64,000 nucleotides of DNA, taken from NCBI RefSeq assembly GCF_012276755.1, contig NZ_JAAXKX010000003.1, forward strand, positions 181,603 to 245,602, read 5' to 3'. This document shows, piece by piece, positions 7,583-16,465 of the stretch. Each line of letters opens with the position of its first letter. Position 1 is the stretch's first letter. This DNA comes from Marichromatium bheemlicum. Its GTDB lineage: Bacteria > Pseudomonadota > Gammaproteobacteria > Chromatiales > Chromatiaceae. The notes under the pieces were generated by a model that saw nothing but the letters and a program-made list of their open reading frames with translations, did no database searches and was not told the DNA's origin. A program made the translations under genes and the position numbers.

Positions 7583-8821
7583 ATGCGTACCGATCTGCTC
7601 CCCGAGCTGCTCGACACCGCCGCCGGCCGCGAGGCCGACGCCATCCTCCGCGCCTGCGTCCACTGCGGCTTCTGTACCGCCACCTGTCCGACCTATCAGC
7701 TGCTCGGCGACGAGCTCGACGGGCCGCGCGGGCGTATCTATCAGATCAAGCGGGTGATGGAGGGTGCGCCGGCCACCGCCGTGGTGCAGCGCCATCTCGA
7801 TCGCTGTCTCGGCTGTCGCGCCTGCGAGCGCACCTGTCCCTCGGGGGTGCGCTATGCGCGGCTGGCCGAGATCGGGCGGGGACTGGTCGCCGCCCAGGTG
7901 CGCCGTCCCTGGCACCAGCGTCTGCTGCGGCGGGCGTTGGTGCTCGGTCTCTCGGGGGCGGGGCGGGTGCGCGCGCTGCTCGCCCTCGGGCGGCTGGCGC
8001 GCCCGTTGTTGCCGGCGCGACTGGCCGCGCGGATTCCGTCGCGGGTCGCGCCCGGGGCGGCGCCGACCGCGCGCGGGCTGGAGCGGCGGATGCTGGTGCT
8101 CGAAGGCTGCGTGCAGGGGGGCGCGACCCCGCGCACCAACGCCGCCGCGGCGCGGGTGTTCGCGCGTCTCGGCATCGAGCTGGTGGGCGCGCCCGCGGCG
8201 GGCTGTTGCGGTGCGCTGGCGTATCATCTCGACGATCAGGCCGGCGGGCGGGCGCGGATGCGCCAGGCGATCGATGCCTGGTGGCCGGAGATCGAGTCCG
8301 GCTGCGAGGCGATCCTGGTGACCGCCAGCGGTTGTGCGAGCATGGTGCGCGAGTACGGTGAGGTGTTGGCCGACGACCCGGACTACGCCGAGCGGGCGGC
8401 GCGGGTCGCCGCGCTCGCCCGTGACCCGGCCGAGGTGCTCGCCGTCGCCGATCTGACCCCGTTGGGCCGACCCGGCGCCGGGCGGCGGCTGGCCTATCAC
8501 GCGCCCTGCAGCCAGCAGCACGTGCTGCGGCTCGACGGCGTGGTCGAGGGGGTGCTCGAGCGTCTCGGCTTCACCCTCGTCCCGGTGCCCGATGCGCACC
8601 TGTGCTGCGGCTCGGCCGGGACCTATTCGATCACCCAGCCGGCGCTCTCGCGCCGTCTGCTGGAGAACAAGCTCGGCGCCCTGGAGAGCGGCCGGCCCGC
8701 ACTCATCGCCACCGCCAACGTCGGCTGCCAGCTCCAGCTCGCCGCCGGCGCCTCGGTGGCTGTGGTGCACTGGCTGGAGCTGCTCGACCCGGCGCCCCCC
8801 GAGGAGGCCCCTGAGAGATGA
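7583..8821 (+). CDS. glcF: Glycolate oxidase iron-sulfur subunit GlcF
   Basis: A 412-residue protein with two 4Fe-4S motifs in the first 90 residues, CVHCGFCTATCP and CLGCRACERTCP. Two Cys-Cys-Gly (CCG) domains follow (around GCCGALAYH and CCGSAGTYS), as in GlcF and related heterodisulfide-reductase-like subunits. It should pass electrons from glycolate oxidation to the quinone pool. The stop overlaps the next ATG by four bases, so it is translationally coupled to the hydroxyacid reductase gene. Confidence 0.93.
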   Translation: MRTDLLPELLDTAAGREADAILRACVHCGFCTATCPTYQLLGDELDGPRGRIYQIKRVMEGAPATAVVQRHLDRCLGCRACERTCPSGVRYARLAEIGRGLVAAQVRRPWHQRLLRRALVLGLSGAGRVRALLALGRLARPLLPARLAARIPSRVAPGAAPTARGLERRMLVLEGCVQGGATPRTNAAAARVFARLGIELVGAPAAGCCGALAYHLDDQAGGRARMRQAIDAWWPEIESGCEAILVTASGCASMVREYGEVLADDPDYAERAARVAALARDPAEVLAVADLTPLGRPGAGRRLAYHAPCSQQHVLRLDGVVEGVLERLGFTLVPVPDAHLCCGSAGTYSITQPALSRRLLENKLGALESGRPALIATANVGCQLQLAAGASVAVVHWLELLDPAPPEEAPER

Positions 8822-9705
8822 CAGAGCGGATTGGATTCATCGGCCTCGGCCTGATGGGCGCGCCGATGGCGCTGAACCTGCTGCGTGCCGGTCACCGGCT
8901 GGCGGTGTATGCGCGGCGCGAGACGGCGCTGGCACCGTTGCGCGAGGCCGGCGCCGAGGTCTGTGCGAGCCCGGCGGCGCTGGCGGGCGCGGTCGACGTG
9001 GTGTTCACCATCGTCTCCGACACCGAGGATGTCGAGCAGGTGCTGCTCGGGCCCGATGGGGTGATCGAGGGCGCGCGACCGGGCGCCGTGGTCATCGACA
9101 TGAGCACCATCTCGGCCTCGGCCACCCGCGCCATCGCCGCGCGGCTGGCCGAGCACGGGGTGGCGATGCTCGACGCCCCGGTCTCGGGGGGCGACGTCGG
9201 CGCACGCGAGGGACGGCTGTCGATCATGGTCGGCGGCGACCCCGAGGTGTTCGCGCGGGTGCGCCCGCTGTTGGAGGTGCTGGGCGCCAACATCGTCCAT
9301 ATCGGCGAGCATGGCGCCGGACAGGTGTGCAAGGCGTGCAATCAGGTGGTGGTCGGCGCCACCATCGCCGCGGTGGCCGAGGCGCTGCTGCTGGCGCGTG
9401 CCTCGGGGGTGGATGCGGCGCAGGTGCGCGAGGCGCTGCTCGGCGGCTTCGCCGCCAGCCGGGTGCTCGAACTGCACGGCCAGCGCATGCTCGATGGCGA
9501 CTACCGGCCCGGCTTCAAGGCGCGGCTGCACCGCAAGGACATGCGTCTGGTCGAGGAGCGCGCGCGCGAGCAGGGGCTCGAACTGCCGTTGGCCGCGCAG
9601 GTCGCCGCCCATCTCGACGCGCTGCTCGCCGCAGGTGGTGGTGAACTCGACTCGGCGGCGATTCTCACCGCCCTGGAGCGGATGCAGCAGGGCGGTGGTG
9701 CTTGA
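8818..9705 (+). CDS. glxR: 2-hydroxy-3-oxopropionate (tartronate semialdehyde) reductase-like protein
   Basis: A 295-residue member of the beta-hydroxyacid dehydrogenase family. It has the Rossmann motif GFIGLGLMGAPMA at the N-terminus, the substrate-binding DAPVSGGDVGAREG block, and the catalytic Lys in GQVCKACNQ. Coupling to glcF suggests it reduces tartronate semialdehyde to glycerate in the glycerate pathway for glycolate salvage. 3-hydroxyisobutyrate dehydrogenase is a close relative, so the substrate is inferred mainly from context. Glyoxylate carboligase is not in the window. Confidence 0.85.
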   Translation: MTERIGFIGLGLMGAPMALNLLRAGHRLAVYARRETALAPLREAGAEVCASPAALAGAVDVVFTIVSDTEDVEQVLLGPDGVIEGARPGAVVIDMSTISASATRAIAARLAEHGVAMLDAPVSGGDVGAREGRLSIMVGGDPEVFARVRPLLEVLGANIVHIGEHGAGQVCKACNQVVVGATIAAVAEALLLARASGVDAAQVREALLGGFAASRVLELHGQRMLDGDYRPGFKARLHRKDMRLVEERAREQGLELPLAAQVAAHLDALLAAGGGELDSAAILTALERMQQGGGA

Positions 9706-9736
9706 GGGCCCGCCCGAGCGACGCCCTGAGAGGGGG

Positions 9737-10315
9737 TTATTCGAAGGTGATGAAACCGTCGATGGCGGTGATATAGGTGGCGATCACCCCGTCGCCCGGG
9801 GCGACGCTGTCGAGCAGCGCCTGATCCTCGACGGTGAACACCTGGGTGCGGTTGGGGCCGCGTACGGTGACGGTCGAGGCCTCGCGGTCGACCGCCTCGA
9901 TCTTGCCGTAGAGGGTGAGGGTGTCGATGATGGCGCCGGCGGGCTTGGCCCCCGGGTCGCGTGCTATCTCACGTTCCTCGGTCATCCCCACGGTGCCGGC
10001 GTCCGAGCCCTTTTGCAGATCGACCAGCACGGCCTCGGTCTTGCTGACATCGAGGGTGTTGCCGATCTTGACCTCGTCGAGCCGGGTCACCTCCTCGGGG
10101 ACGTGCAGAACCACGAACTCACCCTCCGGGGTGCGGATGGTGAGCATGCGCTTGTCGAGGTTGACCACCTCGACGGTGCCGGTCAGCTCGGTGGTGATTG
10201 CGGCGCCGGTGACCGGCACGTCGCGCAGCTCGCCCAGTGCGGTCGGCGCGAAGGCGCTGGTCGCGAGCGCGAGGGTCGTGGTGAGGGTCAGGCTGGCGGG
10301 GCTGATCTTCATCAT
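9737..10315 (-). CDS. Secreted protein of unknown function, divergent from degP
   Basis: A 192-residue protein with a clear signal peptide (charged MMKI start, hydrophobic run, cleavage probably after the Ala residues near 23). The mature part has two similar beta-rich halves, each with a short motif around TVEVVNLDKRMLTIR or KIEAVDREASTVTVR, which suggests an internal duplication of a small barrel-like domain. I do not recognise a family. ATG 10315 has an AGGAGATC Shine-Dalgarno upstream; the frame continues upstream but with non-protein-like composition. It is transcribed away from degP across a region containing a perfect palindrome, so shared control is plausible. Confidence 0.75.
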   Translation of the reverse strand: MMKISPASLTLTTTLALATSAFAPTALGELRDVPVTGAAITTELTGTVEVVNLDKRMLTIRTPEGEFVVLHVPEEVTRLDEVKIGNTLDVSKTEAVLVDLQKGSDAGTVGMTEEREIARDPGAKPAGAIIDTLTLYGKIEAVDREASTVTVRGPNRTQVFTVEDQALLDSVAPGDGVIATYITAIDGFITFE

Positions 10316-10490
10316 GAAGTGATCTCCTGTGGTGGCGGTCGCATGTGCCGGGTGTCGATGTTGTGTCCCCATGTCCCGGTTGCACCTGAAGCATTGGTGC
10401 GAATGGCGGCGGACGCAAGGGGTCGGTCCCCGTACCGTCACCGCGAACCCGGGGCGGCGCCTCGGGCTGGGGCGATCGTCGCTTGATTCC

Positions 10491-10504
10491 TTAACGATCG
10501 TTAA
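10491..10504. promoter_or_regulatory. Perfect 14-bp palindrome between divergent secreted-protein and degP genes
   Basis: TTAACGATCGTTAA reads identically on both strands. It lies 176 bases from the secreted-protein start and 130 bases before the degP start. It is a good candidate for a dimeric regulator site, possibly for the response regulator encoded just downstream. That assignment is inference. Confidence 0.5.
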
Positions 10505-10633
10505 TCTTGTCGCAAGGCGCTGGCAAGGCATCCTTGGCGATACTCCCCGGCCACAGTCTTCGTGTTGCCTGCGTCCGGCGTGGTCGTTGCTGCCGGCACG
10601 GGTGGAGAACGGTCTGACCAGGAGTTGATCCAG

Positions 10634-12112
10634 ATGCATGCAATCATTGATCCCCGGATCCCCGTCAAACGTACCGCGCTCGCCGTGGCGCTGAGTACGG
10701 CACTGCTCGGTGGTGGTGCGATGACGCTCGCCGTGACGCCGGCGCTGGCCGGCCCTGCCGCCGTGCAGGGACTACCGAGCTTTGCCGATGTCGCCGAGCG
10801 GGTGGTCCCGGCGGTGGTCAACGTCACCGTGGTCGCCGAGTCCGGTCGGCGGTTGCAACAGGCGCTGCCGCAGTGGCCCGAGCAGATGCCGGTGCCGGAG
10901 TTCTTCCGGCGCTTCTTCGAGTCCCCCGGGCTCGCCCAACCGCGCCGGGTGCGCGGCCAGGGCTCGGGTTTTCTGATCGACCCCGAGGGTCATATCGTCA
11001 CCAACAATCATGTCGTCGACGGTGCTACCGAGGTCACCGTGGTACTCAACGACGGCAGCAGCCACGAGGCCCGGGTGGTGGGGCGTGACGACAAGACCGA
11101 TCTGGCCCTGCTCAAGATCGAGGCCGACGGGCCGCTGCCCCATGTCGAGCTCGGCGATTCGGCGCAGGCGCGCGTTGGCGACTGGGTGCTGGCGGTGGGT
11201 AACCCCTTCGGGCTCGGCGGCTCGGTCAACGCCGGGATCATCTCGGCGCGGGGGCGCGATATCCACTCCGGCCCCTATGACGATTACCTGCAGATCGACG
11301 CGGCGATCAACCGGGGCAACTCCGGTGGCCCGCTGTTCGATGCCAGTGGCCGGGTGATCGGGGTCAATACCGCGATCTACTCGCCCTCCGGGGGCAACGT
11401 CGGTATCGGCTTTGCCATCCCTGCCGAGATGGTGCGCCAGGTGGTCGAGGATCTGCGCGACAAGGGCCATGTCGAGCGCGGCTGGCTCGGGGTGCGAATC
11501 CAGGCGGTGACCCCGGAGCTGGCCGCTGCGCTCGGGCGTGAGGATGACCATGGGGTGCTAGTCGCCGAGGTGCTCGAGGGCACGCCGGCGGCAGCGAGCG
11601 CGCTGCGCGCCGGTGACCTGATCCTCAGCGCCGGTGGCGCGCCGATCGAGGATTATCGCGACCTGCCCAAGCGGGTGGCGGCAACCCCCGCGGGTACTAC
11701 CCTCGAACTCGAGGTGTGGCGCGACGGGCGCAGTCAGACCCTCGGCGTCGAGATCGGGCGGATGCCCGCCTCGAGCCCGCAGGCGGTCACGGCGACGCCG
11801 GGCGCGCCGCTCGAGCTCGAACATCTGGGGCTGCGGGTCCGGGCGCTGACCCCGGAGCTGCGCGCCGAACTCGGCATTGGCCCCGAGCGTGCCGGGGTGG
11901 TGGTGAGCGAGGTGGTGCGGGGGGGACCTGCGGCGCGTGCCGGGGTGCGACCCGGGGCCTTGATCTCGATGTTCGGCAACGCACCGGTCGACTCGCCGGC
12001 GGCGCTGCGCGCGGCCCTGGAGGCCGCGCTCGAGGCCGGGCGTGACTCGGTGGTGGTGCGCCTCGAGCGCGACGGCGCGGCGCTGTTCGTCGCCCTGCCG
12101 GTGACCGACTGA
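10634..12112 (+). CDS. degP: Do/DegP(HtrA)-family periplasmic serine protease
   Basis: A 492-residue DegP-type protease and chaperone for damaged envelope proteins. It has a signal sequence (hydrophobic up to about residue 40), then a trypsin-like domain with His126 (TNNHVVDG), Asp156 (DDKTDLALL) and Ser230 (NRGNSGGPL). Two PDZ domains follow, the first around RGWLGVRIQ and the second in the last 100 residues. ATG 10634 has CAGGAG ten bases upstream. The two-component genes follow 15 bases after its stop, so expression with the sensor pair is likely. It could equally be called MucD/DegQ. Confidence 0.92.
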   Translation: MHAIIDPRIPVKRTALAVALSTALLGGGAMTLAVTPALAGPAAVQGLPSFADVAERVVPAVVNVTVVAESGRRLQQALPQWPEQMPVPEFFRRFFESPGLAQPRRVRGQGSGFLIDPEGHIVTNNHVVDGATEVTVVLNDGSSHEARVVGRDDKTDLALLKIEADGPLPHVELGDSAQARVGDWVLAVGNPFGLGGSVNAGIISARGRDIHSGPYDDYLQIDAAINRGNSGGPLFDASGRVIGVNTAIYSPSGGNVGIGFAIPAEMVRQVVEDLRDKGHVERGWLGVRIQAVTPELAAALGREDDHGVLVAEVLEGTPAAASALRAGDLILSAGGAPIEDYRDLPKRVAATPAGTTLELEVWRDGRSQTLGVEIGRMPASSPQAVTATPGAPLELEHLGLRVRALTPELRAELGIGPERAGVVVSEVVRGGPAARAGVRPGALISMFGNAPVDSPAALRAALEAALEAGRDSVVVRLERDGAALFVALPVTD

Positions 12113-12127
12113 GCGGCGGGCGTGGGA

Positions 12128-12802
12128 ATGCGGATCCTGCTGATCGAGGACGATGCGCAGATGGCCGACTATCTGCGCAAGGCGCTGGGCGAGATCGGCG
12201 CCCTGGTCGACCATGCCGATGATGGTCGCGAGGGGTTGCTGCAGGCGGCAGGCGGCGACTATGACGCGCTGATCGTCGATCGCATGCTCCCCGGGCTCGA
12301 CGGGCTGGCGATCGTGCGCACCCTGCGTGCCGCCGATGATCACACCCCGGCGCTGATCCTCAGCGCCCTCGGCGAGGTCGACGACCGCGTCGAGGGGCTG
12401 CGCGCCGGGGGCGATGACTACCTGACCAAGCCCTTCGCCTTCTCCGAGCTGCACGCCCGGCTCGAGGCGCTGTTGCGCCGTGGTGGCGGCGAGGCGCCGG
12501 AGACGCGGCTGCGGGTGGGCGACCTGGAGATGGACCTGCTCGCCCGCGAGGTGACCCGTGGTGGGCGCGCGATCGCGCTGCAGCCGCGCGAGTTCCGCCT
12601 GCTCGAGTACCTGCTGCGCCATGCCGGTCAAGTGGTGACCCGGACCATGCTGCTCGAACACGTCTGGGACTATCACTTCGACCCCCAGACCAATGTCATC
12701 GACGTCCATGTCAGCCGGCTGCGGGCGAAGATCGACAAGGACTTCCCGACCCCGCTGCTGCACACGGTACGCGGCGCCGGCTACATGATCCGCGCCGCAT
12801 GA
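12128..12802 (+). CDS. OmpR-family response regulator
   Basis: A 224-residue regulator. The receiver domain has the acidic pair in LLIEDD, the phospho-acceptor Asp in LIVDRMLPGLDG and the conserved Lys in LTKPF. The C-terminal winged helix ends with VDVHVSRLRAKID and VRGAGYMI. A GTG at 12122 is an alternative start. Its stop overlaps the kinase start (ATGA). It sits behind degP, which suggests a CpxR-like or similar envelope role, although the target is not provable here. Confidence 0.9.
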   Translation: MRILLIEDDAQMADYLRKALGEIGALVDHADDGREGLLQAAGGDYDALIVDRMLPGLDGLAIVRTLRAADDHTPALILSALGEVDDRVEGLRAGGDDYLTKPFAFSELHARLEALLRRGGGEAPETRLRVGDLEMDLLAREVTRGGRAIALQPREFRLLEYLLRHAGQVVTRTMLLEHVWDYHFDPQTNVIDVHVSRLRAKIDKDFPTPLLHTVRGAGYMIRAA

Positions 12803-14223
12803 GCCCGGCGCGTCTGGCGTTGGCGACCTGGTCGCGGGCGCGGCGCCGGGTCGGGCGTATCCTCCACAGCTCGATCTTCCGCCTGGCGCTGCTCCACGTG
12901 CTGCTCGTCTGCGCCTCGGCGGCGATTCTGCTCGGCTTCATCTACTGGTCGACGGCCGGGTACATGGACCGCCAGACCGACGCCACCATCGCCGCCGAGG
13001 TGCGGGGGTTGGCCGAGCAGTACCGTCGGCGCGGGCTGGCCGGCCTGCGCACGTTGATCGAGGAGCGCATCCGGCGCGACCCCAGTGGGGCGAACGTCTA
13101 TCTGCTGGTCGACGCCCGGCGCCAGTGGATCCTCGGCAACCTCGACCGCTGGCCGGTCGACACCCCGGACGAGTCGGGCTGGGTGCGTTTCCGGCTGCGC
13201 GAGCGCGGGCCGGATGATGCCGGCGAGGATCATGCCGCGCGCGCGCGGGTATTCCGGCTGCGCGGCGGCTTGCGGCTGCTGGTCGGGCGCGACATCCGCG
13301 AGCTGGAGGCGACGCGTACCCTGATCGAGCGGGCACTCTACTGGGGGGTGGCGATGACCGCCGCGCTGGCGTTACTCGGCGGCTGGCTGATGAGCGCCGG
13401 GGTGGTGCGGCGGCTCGAGGCGATCAACCACACCAGCCGCGAGATCATGGCCGGCGATCTGGCCCGGCGCATCCCGCTCGGCGGCAGCGACGACGACTTC
13501 GACCAGCTCGCGCGCAACCTCAACCTGATGCTCGAGCGCATCGAGGGGCTGATGGCCGGGGTGCGGCAGGTCTCGGACAACATCGCTCACGACCTGCGTA
13601 CCCCATTGACCCGGCTGCGCACCCGGCTAGAGCTGCTCGCCGCCGCGCTCGACGAACCCGAGACGGCGCGGGCACTGGCCGAGACCGCGATCGCCGATGC
13701 CGACGAGCTGCTGGCGACCTTCAACGCGCTGTTGCGTATCGCCCGGATCGAGTCCGGCGGGCGGCGCGCGGCCTTCGCCCCGGTGGCGTTGGCGGCGCTG
13801 CTCGAGGATCTGTGCGAGCTCTACGAGCCGGTGGCCGCCGAGCGCGGTCAGCGCCTGACCTTGGAGATTGCCGCCCCGGTGACGCTCGCCGGCGATCGCG
13901 ACCTGTTGTTCCAGGCACTCGCCAATCTGGTCGACAACGCCATCAAATACGGCCCGAGCGCGGGCGCCATCGTGATCACCCTGGATCGTCGCGACGGCGC
14001 CCCCTGCATCAGCGTTGCCGACGACGGGCCGGGCATCCCGGAGGCGCTGCGCGAGGCGGTGTTCAGTCGCTTCTTTCGCGCCGACGACAGCCGCTCGACC
14101 CCGGGCAGCGGGCTGGGACTGAGCCTGGTGCAGGCGGTGGCCGAGCTGCACCGGGCCCGGGTGGTGCTCGAGGACAACCGGCCCGGGTTGTGCGCGCGGC
14201 TGTGTTTCGCGGCCGCCGTCTAG
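12799..14223 (+). CDS. Membrane sensor histidine kinase
   Basis: A 474-residue kinase. The first membrane segment lies at about residues 25-50 and the second at about 178-200, enclosing a periplasmic sensor of about 125 residues. HAMP, the HisKA box (IAHDLRTPLTRLR, phospho-acceptor His) and HATPase_c follow, with an N-box around DNAIKYGP, G1 at DDGPGIPE and G2 at GSGLGLSLV. It is the partner of the upstream response regulator. The stop codon lies in a CTAG that also contains the stop of the convergent patatin gene, so the two genes overlap tail to tail by four bases. Confidence 0.92.
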   Translation: MSPARLALATWSRARRRVGRILHSSIFRLALLHVLLVCASAAILLGFIYWSTAGYMDRQTDATIAAEVRGLAEQYRRRGLAGLRTLIEERIRRDPSGANVYLLVDARRQWILGNLDRWPVDTPDESGWVRFRLRERGPDDAGEDHAARARVFRLRGGLRLLVGRDIRELEATRTLIERALYWGVAMTAALALLGGWLMSAGVVRRLEAINHTSREIMAGDLARRIPLGGSDDDFDQLARNLNLMLERIEGLMAGVRQVSDNIAHDLRTPLTRLRTRLELLAAALDEPETARALAETAIADADELLATFNALLRIARIESGGRRAAFAPVALAALLEDLCELYEPVAAERGQRLTLEIAAPVTLAGDRDLLFQALANLVDNAIKYGPSAGAIVITLDRRDGAPCISVADDGPGIPEALREAVFSRFFRADDSRSTPGSGLGLSLVQAVAELHRARVVLEDNRPGLCARLCFAAAV

Positions 14224-16448
14224 CGCTCGGCGGAGATCAGGGTGCGATTCCAGGGGCGACCGAGGAACAGATAGAGCGCGTCGTTGCCGCCGTCGGCATA
14301 GCCGTAGCCGAGATAGAGCGGGCCGATCGGGGTGTCGGCGCCGAGAAACAGGCTGCTACCCAGGCGCAGGCTGTCGGCGCCGATGTCGCCGCGCCGGGCC
14401 CAGGTGTTGCCGACCTCGAGCGAGGCGCCGGCATAGGTCGGTACCAGTCCGGTGTCGAAGGCGTGGAGGTAGATCGCGCGCGCCAACCCGAGGTTGGCCC
14501 CGGAGAGTTCGAGCTGGTTGAAGCCGGAGAGGTTGAGAAAGCCGCCGAGCCGGTAGTAGGCGTGCAGCGGGGTCTGGCCGCCGAAGTTGCCGGCCAGGGT
14601 CAGTGCGGTGATCAGGCGGTGACGACCGCGCCCCAGGGCGTGCACCAGCTCGAGCCCGGCCTGGTCGTAGTCGCTGGTGGCGCCGAGCGCGGTGCGCGAG
14701 TGCTCGCCGAAGGCGCTCGCGGCCCAGCCGCTGGCGGGGAAATTGGCGCTGTCGAGGGTGTCGATGTCGAGCCGGAATTCGAGTGCGCCGACGTCGAAGT
14801 TGTAGCCGCCGAAGCCGGGATCGCCGACGCGCAGGTCGGCGTCGCCGCGATAGTGGGCGTAGCCGAGCGCGGCCCGGCCCCAGTCGCCGAGGTTGCGGCC
14901 GAACTCGAGACGGGCGCCGAGGCGATTGAGCTGGTACTCGGCGAGCGGCGCGTCCTGGGCGCTGGGGTCGAACAGGGTCAGGCTCTCGGAGAGATAACCG
15001 ACCCCCAGCCCGGCGAACCAGCGCTCGGCGGGGTCGAGCGGCAGATAGAGGCTGGAGAGGATACCCGGTTCCTCACCGAGCCGGATCTCGGTGCGCCACT
15101 CGCCGTTGAGGTCGGTGAGCGGGGCCTTGGTATAGGCCGCGCCGAGGTTGAAGCGGGAGTTGCCGCCACCGCTCGAACTCAGCTCCAGCCCGCCCTGCAG
15201 CGAGCTGGTGCCCCAGCGCTTCTCGCGCGCGCTGATGCGCAGTGCGGCGCGCTCGTCGTCGCCGGGCTCGGGGTCGATGCGATAGCGTACCGTCTCGAAC
15301 ACGTCCTGGTCGTAGACCCGCTCGAGCTGCCCGGCGAGGGCACCGGGGTCGAACCGCTCGCCGGGGCTGACCTGGATGCGCCGGGCGAGTACGGCGTCGT
15401 CGAGCCCGGAGTCGTTGTCGATGCTGACCTGGCTGATCACCGGGGGGCGGTAGTCGGCGGGGCGGTGGGCGCGGCGGTAGCTGGCATAGCGCGCCGGTGA
15501 CAGGGCGAGGGCGTCGAGCGGCGCACCGGTGGCGCGCGCGTCCTGCTCGCCGATGGCGATCGCCTCGAGCATCTTGTCGAAGTCGCTGGCCAGCACCCGG
15601 CGCCCGAGCGGCGGGGTGAGCAGCAGGTCGCGCGCACCCAGGGTGGCGATCTCGGCCTGGGTGTTGCGCCAGGTCACCAGGCTGGCGACCTGATCGAGCA
15701 TCTCCAGCACGTCGGTGATCGATTCGCGATCGCGGCGCGGGCCACCGATGTCGACGGCGATGACGATCTCGGCGCCCATCTCGCGCACCACCCCGATCGG
15801 CAGGTTCATCGCCAGCCCGCCGTCGACCAGCAGTCGCTCGCCGATCTCGACCGGCGCGAACACCGCAGGGACGGCCATGCTGGCGCGGATCGCGGTGGCC
15901 AGATCACCGCCGCCGAGCACCACCGCCTCGCCGTTGACGACATCGGTGGCGATGGCGCGGAAGGGGATGCGCAGGTGGTCGAAGTCGTGAATCGCGGTGG
16001 CCGGCAGGGTATACTCGCGCAGCGCCAGTTCCAGCCGCTGGCCCTGGATCAGGGCCGGCACCAGGTTGACCCGCCCGGCCTCCTCGTCGACCCCGGGTCG
16101 ACTCTTGATCAGAAAGCTCCGGTCCTCGAGTTTGCGCTGCATCCGTCGCGTGGCGCGGGCCGGCTCGTCCTGGAAGATCGCCGTCCAGTCGATGTGCGCG
16201 ATCGTCCGCTCGATCTCGTCGGGCGACATCCCCATAGCATAGAGTCCACCGACGACCGCCCCCATCGAGGTGCCGGCGATGTAGTCGATGGGGATGCGGC
16301 GGCGTTCGAGTTCGCGCAGCACGCCGACGTGGGCGGCGCCGCGCGCGCCGCCGCCGGAGAGCGCCAGGCCGATCGCCGGTCGTGCCTCGGCGAGCGTCGG
16401 GGCGGCGAGGCCCAGCAGGGTCAGCAGGATGGCGACGGTGGTGCGCAC
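14220..16448 (-). CDS. Patatin-like phospholipase with POTRA and outer-membrane barrel (PlpD-like, type Vd)
   Basis: A 742-residue protein with a signal peptide (about 1-21). The patatin domain has the oxyanion loop GGGARG, the nucleophile elbow GTSMG and the Asp in LVDGG. A POTRA-like region follows (about residues 325-400), and the C-terminal ~340 residues are beta-rich and look like a 16-strand bacterial surface antigen barrel. This is the layout of PlpD, a type Vd autotransporter with phospholipase A activity. The start is GTG 16448 with a GGAGGAG Shine-Dalgarno seven bases away; the much longer open frame upstream is antisense to the neighbouring gene and is not coding. Confidence 0.88.
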   Translation of the reverse strand: MRTTVAILLTLLGLAAPTLAEARPAIGLALSGGGARGAAHVGVLRELERRRIPIDYIAGTSMGAVVGGLYAMGMSPDEIERTIAHIDWTAIFQDEPARATRRMQRKLEDRSFLIKSRPGVDEEAGRVNLVPALIQGQRLELALREYTLPATAIHDFDHLRIPFRAIATDVVNGEAVVLGGGDLATAIRASMAVPAVFAPVEIGERLLVDGGLAMNLPIGVVREMGAEIVIAVDIGGPRRDRESITDVLEMLDQVASLVTWRNTQAEIATLGARDLLLTPPLGRRVLASDFDKMLEAIAIGEQDARATGAPLDALALSPARYASYRRAHRPADYRPPVISQVSIDNDSGLDDAVLARRIQVSPGERFDPGALAGQLERVYDQDVFETVRYRIDPEPGDDERAALRISAREKRWGTSSLQGGLELSSSGGGNSRFNLGAAYTKAPLTDLNGEWRTEIRLGEEPGILSSLYLPLDPAERWFAGLGVGYLSESLTLFDPSAQDAPLAEYQLNRLGARLEFGRNLGDWGRAALGYAHYRGDADLRVGDPGFGGYNFDVGALEFRLDIDTLDSANFPASGWAASAFGEHSRTALGATSDYDQAGLELVHALGRGRHRLITALTLAGNFGGQTPLHAYYRLGGFLNLSGFNQLELSGANLGLARAIYLHAFDTGLVPTYAGASLEVGNTWARRGDIGADSLRLGSSLFLGADTPIGPLYLGYGYADGGNDALYLFLGRPWNRTLISAER

Positions 16449-16465
16449 GCGGGGCTCCTCCCGGG

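Noticed and set aside
5584..7683. 699-codon minus-strand frame opposite ruvC, ruvA and glcE
   Set aside because: It is antisense to three recognised genes and has an Arg/Ala/Gly-rich composition typical of shadow frames.
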